In this document: piece after piece, positions 50,485-63,300 of the stretch
Layout: the number at the start of each line of letters is the position of its first letter
Position numbering within the stretch: the first letter of the stretch is position 1
Origin: Lutraria lutraria
Taxonomy: Eukaryota > Mollusca > Bivalvia > Venerida > Mactridae
Length of the DNA: 64,000 nt
Direction: 5' to 3'
NCBI GenBank assembly: GCA_964023205.1
Contig: OZ026835.1
Span: forward strand, 4,856,414 to 4,920,413
Notes under the pieces: generated by a model
Seen by the model: the letters and a program-made list of their open reading frames with translations, nothing else
The model's database searches: none
Told to the model about the DNA's origin: nothing
Program-made: the position numbers and the translations under genes

Positions 50485-50685
50485 TGTCTTTTGTTTATAT
50501 CGAGCTTTACGCCCCCTTTAAACACACAGAGTACTATTCATATGAGACAGACAGTTCACCTAACCACCGTTCCTGGGAAGAACAAGTAACAGACTCCTAT
50601 CCTCCGTAAGCAACTGCCTACTTTCTCTAACTAAGAGACATGGTCGGTAGCTGGGCTCGAAGCCATGACCCTCTATCAGTGAGAT
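50485..50685 (-). mobile_element. tRNA-derived SINE copy, head truncated
   Basis: The reverse complement matches the 17672 SINE body, including the GGTTCTTCCCAGGAACG-type core and the tail side TTTACGCCCCCTTTAA. The tRNA head breaks off after the 'accctctatcagtgaga' segment. Confidence 0.65.
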
Positions 50686-51150
50686 TCGTATGAACTCCGT
50701 GCAAAGACAGGATGAAATTTTTGATCGGATTCACGGACTGCAATGATGATACAGTTTTGTTCAGCTCAAACTTATACAGATATGAATAGTCTGTAAACCA
50801 TAGATATACAAGTACAACTGTTGCTGCGGAGACAGCAATTGGGAAGCTCCGCGCAAAACAATGCGCGTTATCCTTTGAAATTGCAGTGTTGTCCCTGTTC
50901 ATGAGTAAACACTGTTTGACCTTAAACCAAATGTTTTAAGATCATATTGTACTGTATAATCATTTGGTATGCATTGTCCATGACTGACCAGTAAATATGT
51001 ATACCTTTGAAGTATGTTGAATAAAAAGATGAACATATTTAACAATAATTCAGTATGCGGGATTAATTGGTGTCAGTAAGTTATAATTACAGGATAAGCA
51101 TAATTTTATCATGCTTTTTGTATGAAATGTCCGATGTTGTTACACATGTA

Positions 51151-51706
51151 ACGTTTTATTTGCAAACGGTGTCGTGAGAATAGCACGTAGTCGTATTTAT
51201 AAACGGTGTCGTAAGAATAACACGTCCTTTTATTGACAAACGGTGTCGTGAGAATAGCACGTAGTCGTATTTACAAACGGTGTCGTAAGAATAACACGTC
51301 GTTTATTTACAAACGGTGTCGTAAGAATTACACGTCGTTTTATTTACAAACGGTGTTGTAAGAATAACATGTCGTTTTATTGACAAACGGTGTCGTGAGA
51401 ATAGCACGTAGTCGTATTTACAAACGGTGTCGTAAGAATAACACGTCGTTTTATTTACAAACGGTGTCGTAAGAATAGCACGTCGTTTTATTTACAAACG
51501 GTGTTGTAATAATAACATGTCGTTAAATTTACAAACGGTGTCGTAAGAAAAACACGTCGTTTTATTTACAAGCGGTGTGGTGAGAATAACACGTCATTTT
51601 ATTTACAAGCGATGAGGTGAGAATAGCACGTCGTTTTATTTACATTACGGTGCCGTAAGAATTGGACGTCGTTTGATTTACAAACGGTGTCGTGAGAATA
51701 GCATGA
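51151..51706. repeat. Minisatellite, about 36-bp CpG-bearing unit, about 15 copies
   Basis: The unit is TTTATTTACAAACGGTGTCG followed by TAAGAATAACACGTCG. Variants alternate GTGAGAATAGCACGTAGTCG and GTAAGAATAACACGTCG. Each unit keeps three to five CpG, far above the local background, and most carry a CACGT core. The array is 2.1 kb upstream of the main MAP7 start and inside the candidate plus-strand gene's second intron. Confidence 0.9.
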
Positions 51707-52864
51707 CACAAACTAAAAAACAATGGCGTATGTGCGACTCTAGCAAGAGAATCGCTATACACCAGATCATGAAATGATAACAATAACGTAATTTTAACAC
51801 CTTTTGTACCACTGTGCTAATGCTTGTAAACAACTTTTGAATAAGCATATTTCATACTAAAGGTATGTCTAATAAATCTATTTAAGTATTTACATAAATG
51901 TATTTTCATGGGCTGATTGATGGTAAATTATACTTTGTGCCTTTTTATTTGAGTAAGAAAATACTGAACAATTTAATATAGATATAATACCAAAAAAAAA
52001 AAAAAAACACGCTTTAATTTACGTCCATATTGTAATATTTGTGCCCCGGGGATTAACGCAAACTATACAAAACCTTATAATGTATAACTGTTTCACACTT
52101 TCATAATAACTAACATAATAAAAACGCTTTTGAACTTAAACAACTCTGGACATAAGATAATAATTATGTGTCTAAATGTTTCATGTTGCACAATTTGTCT
52201 GTTTAAGTCACAACTGTTTTGTGTTGCATTTTATTATTATTTCTTGAATTATTACTTTAAACAATACGTATCCAATTATTGAAGCACTTGCAATCAAGAG
52301 AATGTCGATATTTACTTACCTGTGGACAAATCAGTCTGGTTTATTCTATATATTCATTGTATACATCAGCAAAAATGTATTCAGTGTACAGATATACCTA
52401 CATGTATTTTATACACATTACAAGTTAAAAGGATTTAAAGGATATTCAAGGCATTAAAATATTCTGCAATGTGGATGGAAGGATACTAACATGCATGCAG
52501 TCAGTATCACACAACATGATAATTTGAAGTAATAATCAATGAAATAATATCTTCAATGTTGAATTAAATTTCTTAAACACCAGAAAAAAGAAAAGTGTTT
52601 AAAAAGTCAATAAAGACTTCAACACAATGATTATATATCAACACAACTACAAGCAATGTCAAAGCATTGCTTATCTTATAAAAAACAGAGCAGGTAGATG
52701 ATAACATCTACGCAGACATGAAACTTAAAAAATATTTATGCGAATCAAGTATTTTACAACGGTCAAAGGCAACAAAATGAAATCTGTATTATAAGATAAT
52801 TCATAAACACTACATAATATGCACAAACATGTATTATCAATGAAAGTCAATTATAAAATAACAT

Positions 52865-53030
52865 TCATATTTCTGAGCTTATACTCACGTCTGTATGTTT
52901 ATATTTCTTAGTTAATACTTACGTCTTTGTATTCATAATTAAGTCTGTATGTTCGTATTTCTGAGTTAAATCTTCATCTTCATATTTCTGATTCAATACT
53001 TACGTCCTTACCTTCATATTTCTGAGTCGC
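52865..53030. repeat. Degenerate tandem repeat
   Basis: About four imperfect units share 'catatttctgagttaatacttacgtc' and 'tctgtatgttc'-type segments, spaced about 35-50 bp. The ACTTACGTC core recurs. It is an old, decayed minisatellite. Confidence 0.55.
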
Positions 53031-53956
53031 CCAGAGAGGACAAAGTAACAATGAATGTAACAAAATAATATAATGGTTAGTTTTATTTCAGGATTCAGGG
53101 CTGGGGGGGAAAAATAGACAGGAGGGGGAAAATTACCAAGACTGTATGATTTAATTATATTTGACGACAAAGAGAAAAAGTGGCCAGGAGGGTAATTTGA
53201 TAGCGGGATAATTCCACAATGATATATTAACAATCATTGAGTGATGGCCATCACATTTTCGAGGGCTCTTACACATTGCCGATGGCTCCAGCACATTGTC
53301 GATGGCTAAATTACAATTGCAAAACTGGGAGTATTTTGTTTTAAAGCGAGCTATGTGAGCTATTGTTTGTGTTGAGGCAAAGGGGAAGTTGGGATAATGT
53401 ACGTAGCATGCACGATCAAATGGTACATCATCCACTTCATGGAAATGAAATCACTCCAGATGTGTCTCCTCGTGAAAGAAAACGCACGAGTTGATAATTT
53501 CTAAAAGTTCTAGCAACGTCATTTTAGAGTATTTCTTGTCGAAAATGCATGCAAAATGACGATAAAAATTATCTGGGTGGCATAGCATTCTTCGATTTAT
53601 CTAATTTTCACGGTAATAAATGTACTAACACATGCGCAATCATAGTTTAAACATTACTTTGAAGTTCATACCTGTAAAATTACCGGTAAAAATGAGAGTT
53701 TAACGAGGTTATTTCGACTTCACGATACATCCCATAACATGAAGTATGTGAGTTAAATGAAATAAAATTGTACCGATTTATGTTTGACGCATTTAGTATA
53801 AATGCATTATAAATATTAAAAAAATGTCTCTTATAATAATTATTGTGTAATTCATTTACAAAGTATGTACGCCTAGTATATTGTTTGATATAATGTAAAT
53901 ACAAGTACATGTAGTGGGCCATTGGTGACTAAACAGAACGGATTTTTAAAAAAATG

Positions 53957-54182
53957 TGTTTGTTTTGTTTATATCGAGTTTTACGCCCCTTTTCAACAGT
54001 CAGAGTCATATGAGGCGGACAGTTCACCTAAGAATCGCTCCTGAGAAGAACCAGTACTAAACTCCCATCCTCCGTGAGCAACTGCCTACTTTCTCTCATA
54101 AAGAGCCATGGTGGGTAACGGGATCGAACCCACGACCCTCTATCATTGAGAGGTTACAGTGATTTGAAGTCAGCGAATTGGT
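53957..54182 (-). mobile_element. tRNA-derived SINE copy
   Basis: This copy is in reverse sense. GTTTTGTTTATATCGAGTTT is the tail end and GGGATCGAACCCACGACC contains a near-consensus B box. The head runs to about 54182 (GATTTGAAGTCAGCGA). It sits in the second intron of the candidate plus-strand gene. Confidence 0.7.
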
Positions 54183-55050
54183 CAAAATTGCAATCTACAT
54201 GGGACGATGAAGTGCTTAAAATTCGAACCGGAAAATATAAGAATAATACAGACTGTTAGATAACATACAAATGTAGATATTTGGACCCGCACTATTTAAT
54301 AAAATCTTTAGTCTACTGACAAACGAAGTTTACCATTATTATGTCTAAAACCCAATATGATAATGGAACTATTTTGTTCCAGCATTTTGATCCGATTGTT
54401 AAACAATATATGACGCACAGGGCCTTGTGATCCTATGCATGTTGATTAATGTCTGCGGTCAGAATTCTAGATGGTAGCATTATATATAACTGGGCTTCCC
54501 TCAGAAGAAACACGTTGTCCTAACGAATAATGCGTTGAACAGATTCTTCAAGTACATACAGAAGAACGTCTCAATTCAAGTTTCATCAATTGTACTCTTG
54601 CGAAAAAACTGACCATTAACACAAGTAAAAAGCAGATTCTTCGAAAAGCCTCTTATATATAAAGACTATATCATAGAATATACCGTTCGAATACAGACTG
54701 AAATGATATACCGGTTTAAGATTTGTTTACTGTCAAGCTCTGCAAGGAGTTTGGAGACTTCTGGATATCTCTGTATTGCGCCGACATTCTGCACATAATA
54801 CTAGTAACACAAATGTACCTAAAAATCTCGAGCACTTGTCATAAATATGCCGTATGGAGACACACATTGGTGTGGTTCGAATCCTTGTCTTCATGTATTA
54901 GTACTATTATAACTCTAGTGATCCAGTATACAATGCATATATGCATGTAATATTAAACATTTGATTTGGATGGTACACACTGCTTTTGTAATCATTATAA
55001 AAAGTTTACTTCAAATAACTACAACTAAACGCATGCTTTTCTCATTCCAG

Positions 55051-55146
55051 ATTTGGTTGTAAAATATTCACTTGGACAGAATTCTTCCATATCTACCAGA
55101 CCACAATCAAACCATGATACAGCATGTAGTATGGACAATGCAGCAT
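55051..55146 (+). CDS. Candidate gene, exon 3
   Basis: The exon follows a strong acceptor (cttttctcattccag) and encodes LVVKYSLGQNSSISTRPQSN, then HDTACSMDNAA. Two possible donors, CAT|GTAGTA after 55125 and CAT|GTAGGC after 55146, lie in a small duplicated AGCATGTAG motif and are in the same phase, so either keeps frame. A stop follows soon after the second donor. The sequence is hydrophilic, Ser/Asn/Gln-rich and probably disordered. Confidence 0.35.
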
Positions 55147-55879
55147 GTAGGCCGTAACAGCTTACCAGGACAATTGTTCTATGTTATCAAGCCATCGATC
55201 ATTGGTTTCAAATACACCAAAAAAAAAAAATATGTAACTGGTCTTAATAATGAGAGAGTCCTGACATCTAATTGAAATTAAAAAAACAGATTGAAAACCG
55301 GACCAACAAAAAGTGGTCGTTATAATTAGATGATCGTAATACTGAAGTGGTGGTTTTATGAGGTTTTACTGCGAATGGAGCCTTCCTGGTTCATACGGCA
55401 CTGTCAACAGAACAGTGTGTTTGTCACTCCGATTTACACACATTCACGCTAGAAACTGCTACAGGTGTAATTTAGATGGAGTCAGCACTAGCATGACAAT
55501 CTTTTAGTTTCGTGGTAACTTACAAACATTCAGTCGTGCACGTACGGTGTATATATGTAGTTTTAAACATTAACTGTATTTTCTTAACAGTTAACAAATT
55601 GGGACTTTCTCACTCTGGTGCAGTTTATTTGATACCCTAATACCAAGGTAGATTGACTTCAGAATGTCACGTAATTTATCGTCATGGCGATCCAGAATAC
55701 CTCTAACTTAGTTTCATTGTGGACTTTTTACAACGACCTTTTCACAAAAGATACATCTTAGTTTTGCCTGCCAACTGAATATGTCACTTGCTTAAAATAC
55801 TTCCAATGTTTTAATGGGTAGCATAATCCCTATCGATATACCCTAGAAGCAACCACATCAAGATTTCCTATCAACACAG

Positions 55880-56065
55880 GGTCTTTATTTAAAAATTGGG
55901 AAGGGGCCTTGGCCTTTCATTTTTGGGAAATTCAAGCGCGATATTTGGCCAAATTTTGAGAAGGTTAGGTAACCGAGTTAGAATAGCATTGTACTTTTGG
56001 GAATTTCTGTCTCAAATTGAAAAAAACCCAGCCTTTTCGCAATTGGGGAGTCACCGAATTTCGGC
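55880..56065. repeat. Inverted relative of the 25640 repeat
   Basis: In reverse sense it carries the GCCGAAATTCGGT and AGAAATTCCCAA blocks of the 25640-25980 repeat. It lies within the last intron of the candidate plus-strand gene. Confidence 0.5.
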
Positions 56066-58118
56066 CTCTGATATAAAAGGAAAAAAGGCCATGCAACATC
56101 AAAAGTTCATTGTCAAAACAATGATTTATTACAATTATATACCGACAATCACAAAGTTATATAAAGAGATACCAAGCGCCGCAATATCTACTAATATTTA
56201 AGTCGGTACTTCAAGTAATCAGTATCGTATATAGTTCTTTGAACCTGATGGCCTTGGCTTAAAGTATGTGTATATGCTGCCAATGAATATCTCTGATTCA
56301 TGATGCCCAGACTACCGGAAATGACGTTGAAAGACCAACATTTTGACGACGCAAATGAATGAGTACCGTCGGAGTTATTTGTTATTAATGTTGTCTAATT
56401 TTGGAGATATCGATGTTAACGATGATGTATTTGGTAGGAAACGTGCCATGTCTGTACAATAATACATAAAAAGCAAGGTAATCCCGAAATTGGTCTACAG
56501 ATTCGATCAATCACATCCAAGACAATGACGATAGAGATGTTTTAATGCTAGAAATTATTGCCGTCCATTCAATCAGTGGAATCGTGTTTTTATTACGTCC
56601 ATACAAATTTGATAACCTTATTCACTACAAACAATCAAAAACATCCAATCCAAATCAGCAAGCGTGATGGACCCAAGTCTTAGAAAGTGTACACGCACTT
56701 ATCGTCATCAAGATGCGTATTAAAGATACGACTTTACATTAAATACATAAGCGTTAACCAATGCGTATGACAGGGATTGGAATCTTTTAATAAAAAGGTA
56801 CAAACGTATTTCATAGAAATGCCACACTCAAGACATTCCTGTTGTCATCTCCAACTTGCAAAAAACTTACACAAAGTCTCCAACAAAAGAATAATGAATG
56901 AAGGCATGCGATAGTCATAAAATTCTTAGATTAGCTGTACCCAGACATAAGTGCCTCTGGACATAATCTAACAAAATTACATTTGTCAATTGTAGGATTG
57001 TGTAGCAAAGATAACAAGATTTATAAGACTTTAAATCATATTGATGAATTTAGTTCGTCAGTGACTTTGAACAGCAATGCTGACTTCGAAACGAATAGTT
57101 TATTTTAGCAATAGATAAGGATTTCTTACGGCTGTTACGTACAATTTGTCGATTGTCAGAAGTGTTCTACCAAGGAACATTAGATAACCGTACATCTCCG
57201 TATAATGCTATAGATTCGAGTTAATCTAGGATGTCTTGTTTAAACAGACAGTCGGCCAAATTATTCAAAAAACAATTCAAATGGTCAGTTGGTCCGTTAG
57301 AATTTTCACTTACCTAAACGAGAGTGACAAGGAGAGTTTAGCATTTAGACTTTTCAGGTATTGGGAAAAATGAGTCGTACCCAATCAAGAAAAGCATAGT
57401 CAAAGCTTGACGCTGATTTCCGTTTACAAACAAACTTAAGCTACGCTCAATTGTGAGTAAACAAAGATTGCATGGTGCCAATTAAGCCCAGTCCTTGATT
57501 TCCCTTAAACTGTCGTCATCTTATTTTGATACGCGTCTGTACCACAAGTAAAGTAAAATGAAATTAAAGATAAATAAGATAAAAGACGCTTCGTATGACA
57601 TAGGATAAATTGTTGATATTAAACATCTATGTAACCTGCATGTGGCTTGCTTGTTTATGCGCCATATCTTTATTTGCTTAACACTTCTTTTTCATCCGTT
57701 TCCAATCGTTTTCCCCCAGTTATAACGTTACTTTAGTCTGGCGTTTTTAGTACTAACGATAGAAACATAAAATTTATTAAAAAATACTTCTATAGTGCTC
57801 AGTATATAAGGCCACCGGCACACGCTCATAATATATCACTATGATATACAAGTACAATTGGGTTTGCTCTTGCGCTGGATTATACAAAACAACATTGTAT
57901 TCACAGTCTCATGTGACCGTGTTACTTCATCCAAGTGTATATCATTTTAAAGTGACAAATTGGGCCGTAGGAAAACTATCCGTCCTCTGGGAATACCGAA
58001 CACAAATTCTGTCTTAAAACACCACTTTGCAACATAATTGGACTTAGCTACATTGATAACAATATGCCAGGGACTACTGTACAAGCAACGAGAATATTTA
58101 CTGAAGTTTGGACAGTAC

Positions 58119-58304
58119 TTGTTTGTTTGTTTGAGTTTTACGCCACTTTATAGAAGTCAGAGTCATTTGAGGTGGACAGTTCACCTAACCATCGTTCCTG
58201 GGAAGAACCAGTACTAGACTTCCATCCTACGTAAGCAAATGTCTACTTTCTCGCAATAAGAGGCATGGTCGGTAGCCAGACTTGAACCTACGACCTTCTA
58301 TCAG
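58119..58304 (-). mobile_element. tRNA-derived SINE copy, head truncated
   Basis: The tail GTTTGTTTGTTTGAGTTTTA is followed by ACAGTTCACCTAACCATCGT and the GGGAAGAACCAGTACTAGAC body. The sequence stops after ACGACCTTCTATCAG, losing most of the tRNA-like head. Confidence 0.65.
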
Positions 58305-58381
58305 TTTTCAAACATAATCCTTTAAAAAAAGAGGTGAATTGAGATTGTTATAATTTTGTTTTGAAGATTTGAATCAAAATG

Positions 58382-58556
58382 CAGTACAATCTCCCCAGAA
58401 CGACCCTCTTTTTAGCAAAAACCTCCCTTCAACAACAGCATGATTTTTCCCACTGCACGATTTAACTATAAATCCAACATCTCTAGAGCAACAAACTCTC
58501 AACAACAACATAATTTTGGTACTTCCAAAGAGTGTTGCTAAGGAGAGGTTGCACTG
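58382..58556. mobile_element. AACCTCT-family TIR element
   Basis: CAGTACAATCTCCCCAGAAC at the left and AAGGAGAGGTTGCACTG at the right form inverted ends. TCTCTAGAGCAACAAACTCT in the interior matches the internal repeat of the 25189 element. It lies in the last intron of the candidate plus-strand gene. Confidence 0.6.
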
Positions 58557-59959
58557 TATTACTCGACCTTCTCTCGACCGTTTACATAAATCGTTTCGAG
58601 ATGTTCATTGTAAATTCACGTGAACTTGAATAATAAAGTGAAAATTGGGAATTCAAATGTGTAATGACGTATAATAATTTAATAAACACAGTCTATATTT
58701 TGCATGGATACCGTTCCCCACGAAGTCAAATATAATATAGCTAAACAAGGACGGAGACAACTAAAAGCAAGTATCACAGGCCGTGAGTGTATCGAGCAAC
58801 AGTGAGCGACAAGTCCAATGAGTAAATTAATACCTGATAATTGTATGTATCTTTTTAATATATTCTGTTTTCTAGTATACACGTATAATAAATGTTTTGT
58901 AACGGAAATTATGCTTAGCACGATTTCTAACACAAAGCATTTCGCCACTACATAGCACTTATCTAGAAATGTTCTGAGAGATTTCTACTGCTTATAATGC
59001 TCAAGAGAATTAAGATTGTTTCCTGATTATGTCTTGGTCTCCATTGACCATTAATCACGATGACAATGGCTTTTCTAGTATATCTCATTGTAATCACACG
59101 TCTTATATAGGAATAAAATTGGTCCCCGTTCCATGTTGCAGTGCTTTGTACACACAAGTCAACGGGAACCAGTTTAATATAGGAATTGAATAAAATACAA
59201 TATTTCCGGTCACTTCAGTATTCTAATTTTGCTGGGACATATTGGTTTCTCGGTGTATCGGGCTTAATTATTATGCTATGTGTGTTCTCAAAGCCATGAA
59301 AGTATTCAATACGAATGAATAAGCGGAGATACTCATATATATTCCAACGTCTGCGTTTCTCGATTTCTCTCCTGATGTAAAAGGGTAATTGCACCAATTA
59401 AAGCTATTTAATGTTTCAATGTTATTTTCTTTTCAATACACGCAAATAGTATTAACTACGGATTGCGAACAAATTTCTATTATAATGGCAGGTGTGTCAG
59501 AGTTTTTTGAATGGACATAATTATATTTAATGACTGCTGCGTCTCCGTATGGTAAGCCTGACGAATTCTATGTGAAATCCCTGACACAATCTTAACCACT
59601 TCAGTCTATCATTAGTGTATGTCTGCTGGGGCTGCCAATCATTAATGTACGCTCCGACAGAGAAAAACTCCTTTCCGATTTATTCTAGACAACGGAAAAG
59701 AAACCTCACACTAAGACGGTATGAGACCAATTCTATTTATTGTTAATACACTAGACTTAAGTGTCCCGTGGTCTCTACATTTAATTCGGTTATATAGAGA
59801 TACGGAAATTATTTGTAATAAGAAACCCAGCAACATCTTCATGTGAACAGTGTTTTTCAATGACAAATGTCATGTATAACACGATAGTCTGATGTGTGTT
59901 TGAATAAGTAGTACACACTTCACGAATTCTTGTACATTAAGGTACGAAATCTTTTCTAG

Positions 59960-60333
59960 ATACCGAACAGTCACAAACTACGCTCGTCGACTTATTCGGT
60001 GAAGACTGGGTGGGAATTGTCCCGCTTGGTGAGTGGACTAGGCCTTTTTCATCAGTTGTTCTCAATCGGGGCCATAAGAACAGAGCTGAAAGTACGATCA
60101 TGTTTGGTGAAAATTGGAGCATCGGGAGAACGGACAAATTTCAGCAGATTACTTTAAAGTCTGTCTGCGTTAAAAGAATGCGACACGGTCTCTCTCCGAA
60201 AAAAAAAAGAAATGTAATTTTTGTCGTTCAAGTTTACGAATTAGACAAACAATTATTTCCCTTGGTTCATAACGCTCCGATAGGTGTCGCTAGTGTTGAA
60301 ATTCAAAAAGTTTCGTGCGTTTACAGTCAATGA
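59960..60333 (+). CDS. Candidate gene, terminal exon
   Basis: The largest piece of this gene: 123 codons and a TGA. It opens in phase 1 at ttttctag|AT; another phase-1 acceptor, acattaag, lies 18 nt upstream. It encodes TEQSQTTLVDLFGEDWVGIV, then PLGEWTRPFSSVVLNRGHKN, an Arg/Ser segment with TIMFGENWSIGRTDKF, a basic RHGLSPKKKR patch and a hydrophobic NVIFVVQVYELDKQLFPLV core. Balanced composition, many CpG and no internal stop set it apart from the flanks. Trp-containing loops and alternating beta segments suggest a folded domain, but no family is recognised. No certain poly(A) signal was located downstream. Confidence 0.5.
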
Positions 60334-63300
60334 ATACATCCATTCAGCCTACGGTAACTGATTGTTAAAGACGTTTAAATTTGACAAACCGGTTATACAT
60401 GTACTAGTTCACTTGTGGTACTGTCACACGTGGACGACTTAGATTTACACAACAGTGATGATGGAAATCAGTGCGATATTAACGGAACTATGAGGGGATT
60501 CTTCCAGAACTTAAGGTCATTCAAATTTGTGATAAAATAGCCATCTGACATTTTAGCTATGTATCCTAAAAAAAGTGGCGCTGTTCAATAATTACTGAAA
60601 GGATACATAACTAAAATGAGGTTTTGTCAATAGCTTATATGATTAAATGTACATTTCTACATCAGTAAAATAATATTTGATGATTAACAAGTATCTATAA
60701 TTCTCACCTGGACTTATGCTAATTCCAGTGGCCAAAATAATGTATCATAATATCAAAATTAATTCAAACTACAATATCCAACAATAACTTCAATATGTCA
60801 TTGAGGGTTTACATAATGAAACCTATACATACCCACTAATCACTCAATGAGTTCTATTGTCAATTCAATAAGTACAGACAATCTTCAGTACTTAAACAAT
60901 ACACTTGATAATATATACAAACAACATTCAAATCTTGAGTAAATTGGCACCTTTAAATAAAGACCCATCATGAAAACCATAGAATTTTTTTGACTAACCT
61001 TTACTTATCCACACATATATAAATGTCAAGACCAGATGTGTCTATAAGTCATAGGATAAATGTGTTATTTGACGATAAAGTCGTGTGTGAATGAATTCTC
61101 GTTTTTGTTATGATTATATGGAATAATTGGAAATCTTTCTGTACATCTATTTTCAGTGTTATATTTGTGGAATTGAAGACTTGCCTGACCTAATCGAAGA
61201 ATACAGAGCAAAATTACATTTTATGCATATTGCATAGCTTCAAAAGTAGGTAAACTTGGGCCACGAGTAATGGATTTAGCAGTAAGGAGGCTTTGCCCGC
61301 CAAGGCGTTTCACATAGCTTTGTATTTATCTTCATTAATTCAAACTATAAACACAATCAGTCCTATCGTAAATGGTATTATGAACTTTATACTTTTTACT
61401 ATTTCCACGAACTATAGTTAGTCACAACTTATAACAGGACTTTATACATAGAAAGTAACATTAAGAATCAGAGAACATTTTGTACTTCATATTTTATGCT
61501 GTTTTTTTAGGATTGAAGAATCGTTGAAATTTCGTAGATGTGATATTATTTTCATCTTTGTGCTCATGAGTGTATTTATTGTGTCCAGTAAAACCCAGTG
61601 CAGAACCTTGAGAAATATTTTATGTGGACAAATATTAACTTTTATTCAGATACATACATTTTTGTCATTTAACAGCTACAAAATTTAGTTACATAATTAG
61701 AGATGACGGTAAACATTTGGCATGTAGTATTTTTGGATGCCCACATGTAAAAGATGCGAGTTCAATTTGCTTACATTCATTAAGGAGTGCCAGTACAACG
61801 TCTGCTGCAAATAGGGATATCCATTGCAAGCTTTTTTAAACGCCATTAAAGATGACGAAGTGAATATGCCAAAGATGGCTACAGTAAAGATTCCATAGAC
61901 GTTTCTCAGTCTGAGGATTGTAGACAAGTTATTTATTTATCGTCAGAATAATTATTATTCATTCTAATGATTATCATTTTTTTAGAACATGTTTAAGCCC
62001 GTTCTTGTCATTTCAGAGGTTGGTACCCACAAGGCTTATTTAAAAAATATTTTGTTATTTTGTGTTATTCCTTCGGAAATTGGTAAAATGTGTTTGTTGG
62101 TGGTGAATGTTATACTAGCATCCTGTTGAGGGTAATGCTAATGTAACATATTCACTGGCGGAGTAATAAGTGTTTTATAGCTATCGGAGGTGTTGTTCAT
62201 AAGGGAACCCAAATACTCTCAACTTTTACATCAACATTGAGTCATGCCACTGAATTGATATGATGCATACTCGTAATTCTTGTTCTTTAACTTCTTTGTT
62301 GTGCATGCTTTGAACTGCGCGTAAATAGTCGATTGAAGTTCCTAAAAGATAATGATTTGATCACATAATTATTTGAACACCATTGACAACGTGTCGACAT
62401 ATGTACTCTAGTGGAGATGATTCCAAGGTTGTTTCGTCTTGAAAGTTGTCAGTGGAGAGAAAACACCAAAGCAAATAGCACACATGCTCTTCTTCCTGTA
62501 AACTGTGTGTTTGCTTCTTGAAGATACACATTGTTACCTAATCATCAAAGTATATCTGGTTGACACAAGATACAAACACCTATCTTTGTTGTTAGACGTT
62601 TGGAAGTCAGAAACAAAGAATACATAATGTGATGTATGGTGAATAATAAAATGTTAAATATTCAAACAGTTTGGGAGTAAATTCTTTTTTTATGCTTGTC
62701 TGTGAATTCAAGAATCAGACATTGGAACTCGTTTCCCCTTCTCGTATGTTTTTTTTTATTACAATAATTCGAAATGAGGGATATGGCACTTCTTTAGAGT
62801 CCTTCATTCTGTTGTCAATTTGTCTTACATATTGAGAAGAAAACTCGTACAAAACAAGAATTACACATTGATAAACAACTTGTTGTTTAGCTAAGCTGTG
62901 AACACAACGCATGAGTTTGTTAGCTACATATTATGCAGTCTTAATCATATAAGAAACATATGCTTTGTTGATACATGGTAGAGACTTCAGATATTGGCAC
63001 AAACACTTTGGATGTAATTCAACAGTTCTGCGAGTTTTACCTAGCAGTTTTGAATTGTCATAGAGTACATGCGTTCTTTACTTCTTGAATACTTTGTAGT
63101 TAATCCAAAATGTTCACGATATGATCCCGAGCATTCGTTTATCATATATATATTCATTTTTTTAATAAACTACACTTTACCTTAAATTCTAAAACAACAA
63201 CAACACTTATCTTATTTCTGGCTCTCAGTGAACGCCATTAGTAGTAACTGACAAGATACGACTGTTAATGGCAACATTTCATCATCGTCGTAAGCTAATC

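Larger units (their letters stand above)
49435..55050. other. Intron 2 of the candidate plus-strand gene; MAP7 upstream region
   Basis: Includes the C run (50144), SINEs (50485 and 53957), the CpG-bearing minisatellite (51151) and a decayed tandem repeat (52865). A short Cys/Pro-rich minus frame at 53151-53435 overlaps three 20-24-bp near-repeats (CACATTGCCGATGGCTCCAG type) and is not called a gene. Confidence 0.45.
47701..60333 (+). other. Novel four-exon gene overlapping MAP7 head to head (candidate)
   Basis: Four plus-strand exons, all separated by phase-1 introns with GT-AG borders, give one open frame of 218 codons (211 with the alternative exon 3 donor). The split codons resolve to Asp, Asn and Tyr, and the frame ends in TGA at 60331. 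The protein has an amphipathic Leu/Arg/Asn N-terminal helix, a Ser/Thr/Gln-rich middle and a compact C-terminal part with alternating beta-like segments. I do not recognise the family. The first exon lies in MAP7 intron 1, 1.2 kb past the MAP7 start, so the loci overlap by about 1.3 kb. The upstream UTR and promoter were not located. Exon linkage is inference. Confidence 0.45.

Noticed and set aside
53151..53435. 94-codon minus ORF and an overlapping plus frame ending RERKRTS
   Set aside because: The region contains three near-repeats of a 20-24-bp GATGGCTC unit. Neither frame has phase-compatible splice sites, and the two frames contradict each other.
54723..54950. 75-codon plus-strand ORF with membrane-like composition
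   Set aside because: No splice sites in phase with the neighbouring candidate exons; Cys/Ile/Tyr-rich chance frame.
55896..56201. 101-codon plus-strand ORF
   Set aside because: Its first part is an inverted copy of the 25640-25980 repeat (GGGAATTTCTGTC and GAATTTCGG blocks), so it is repeat-derived, not a gene.
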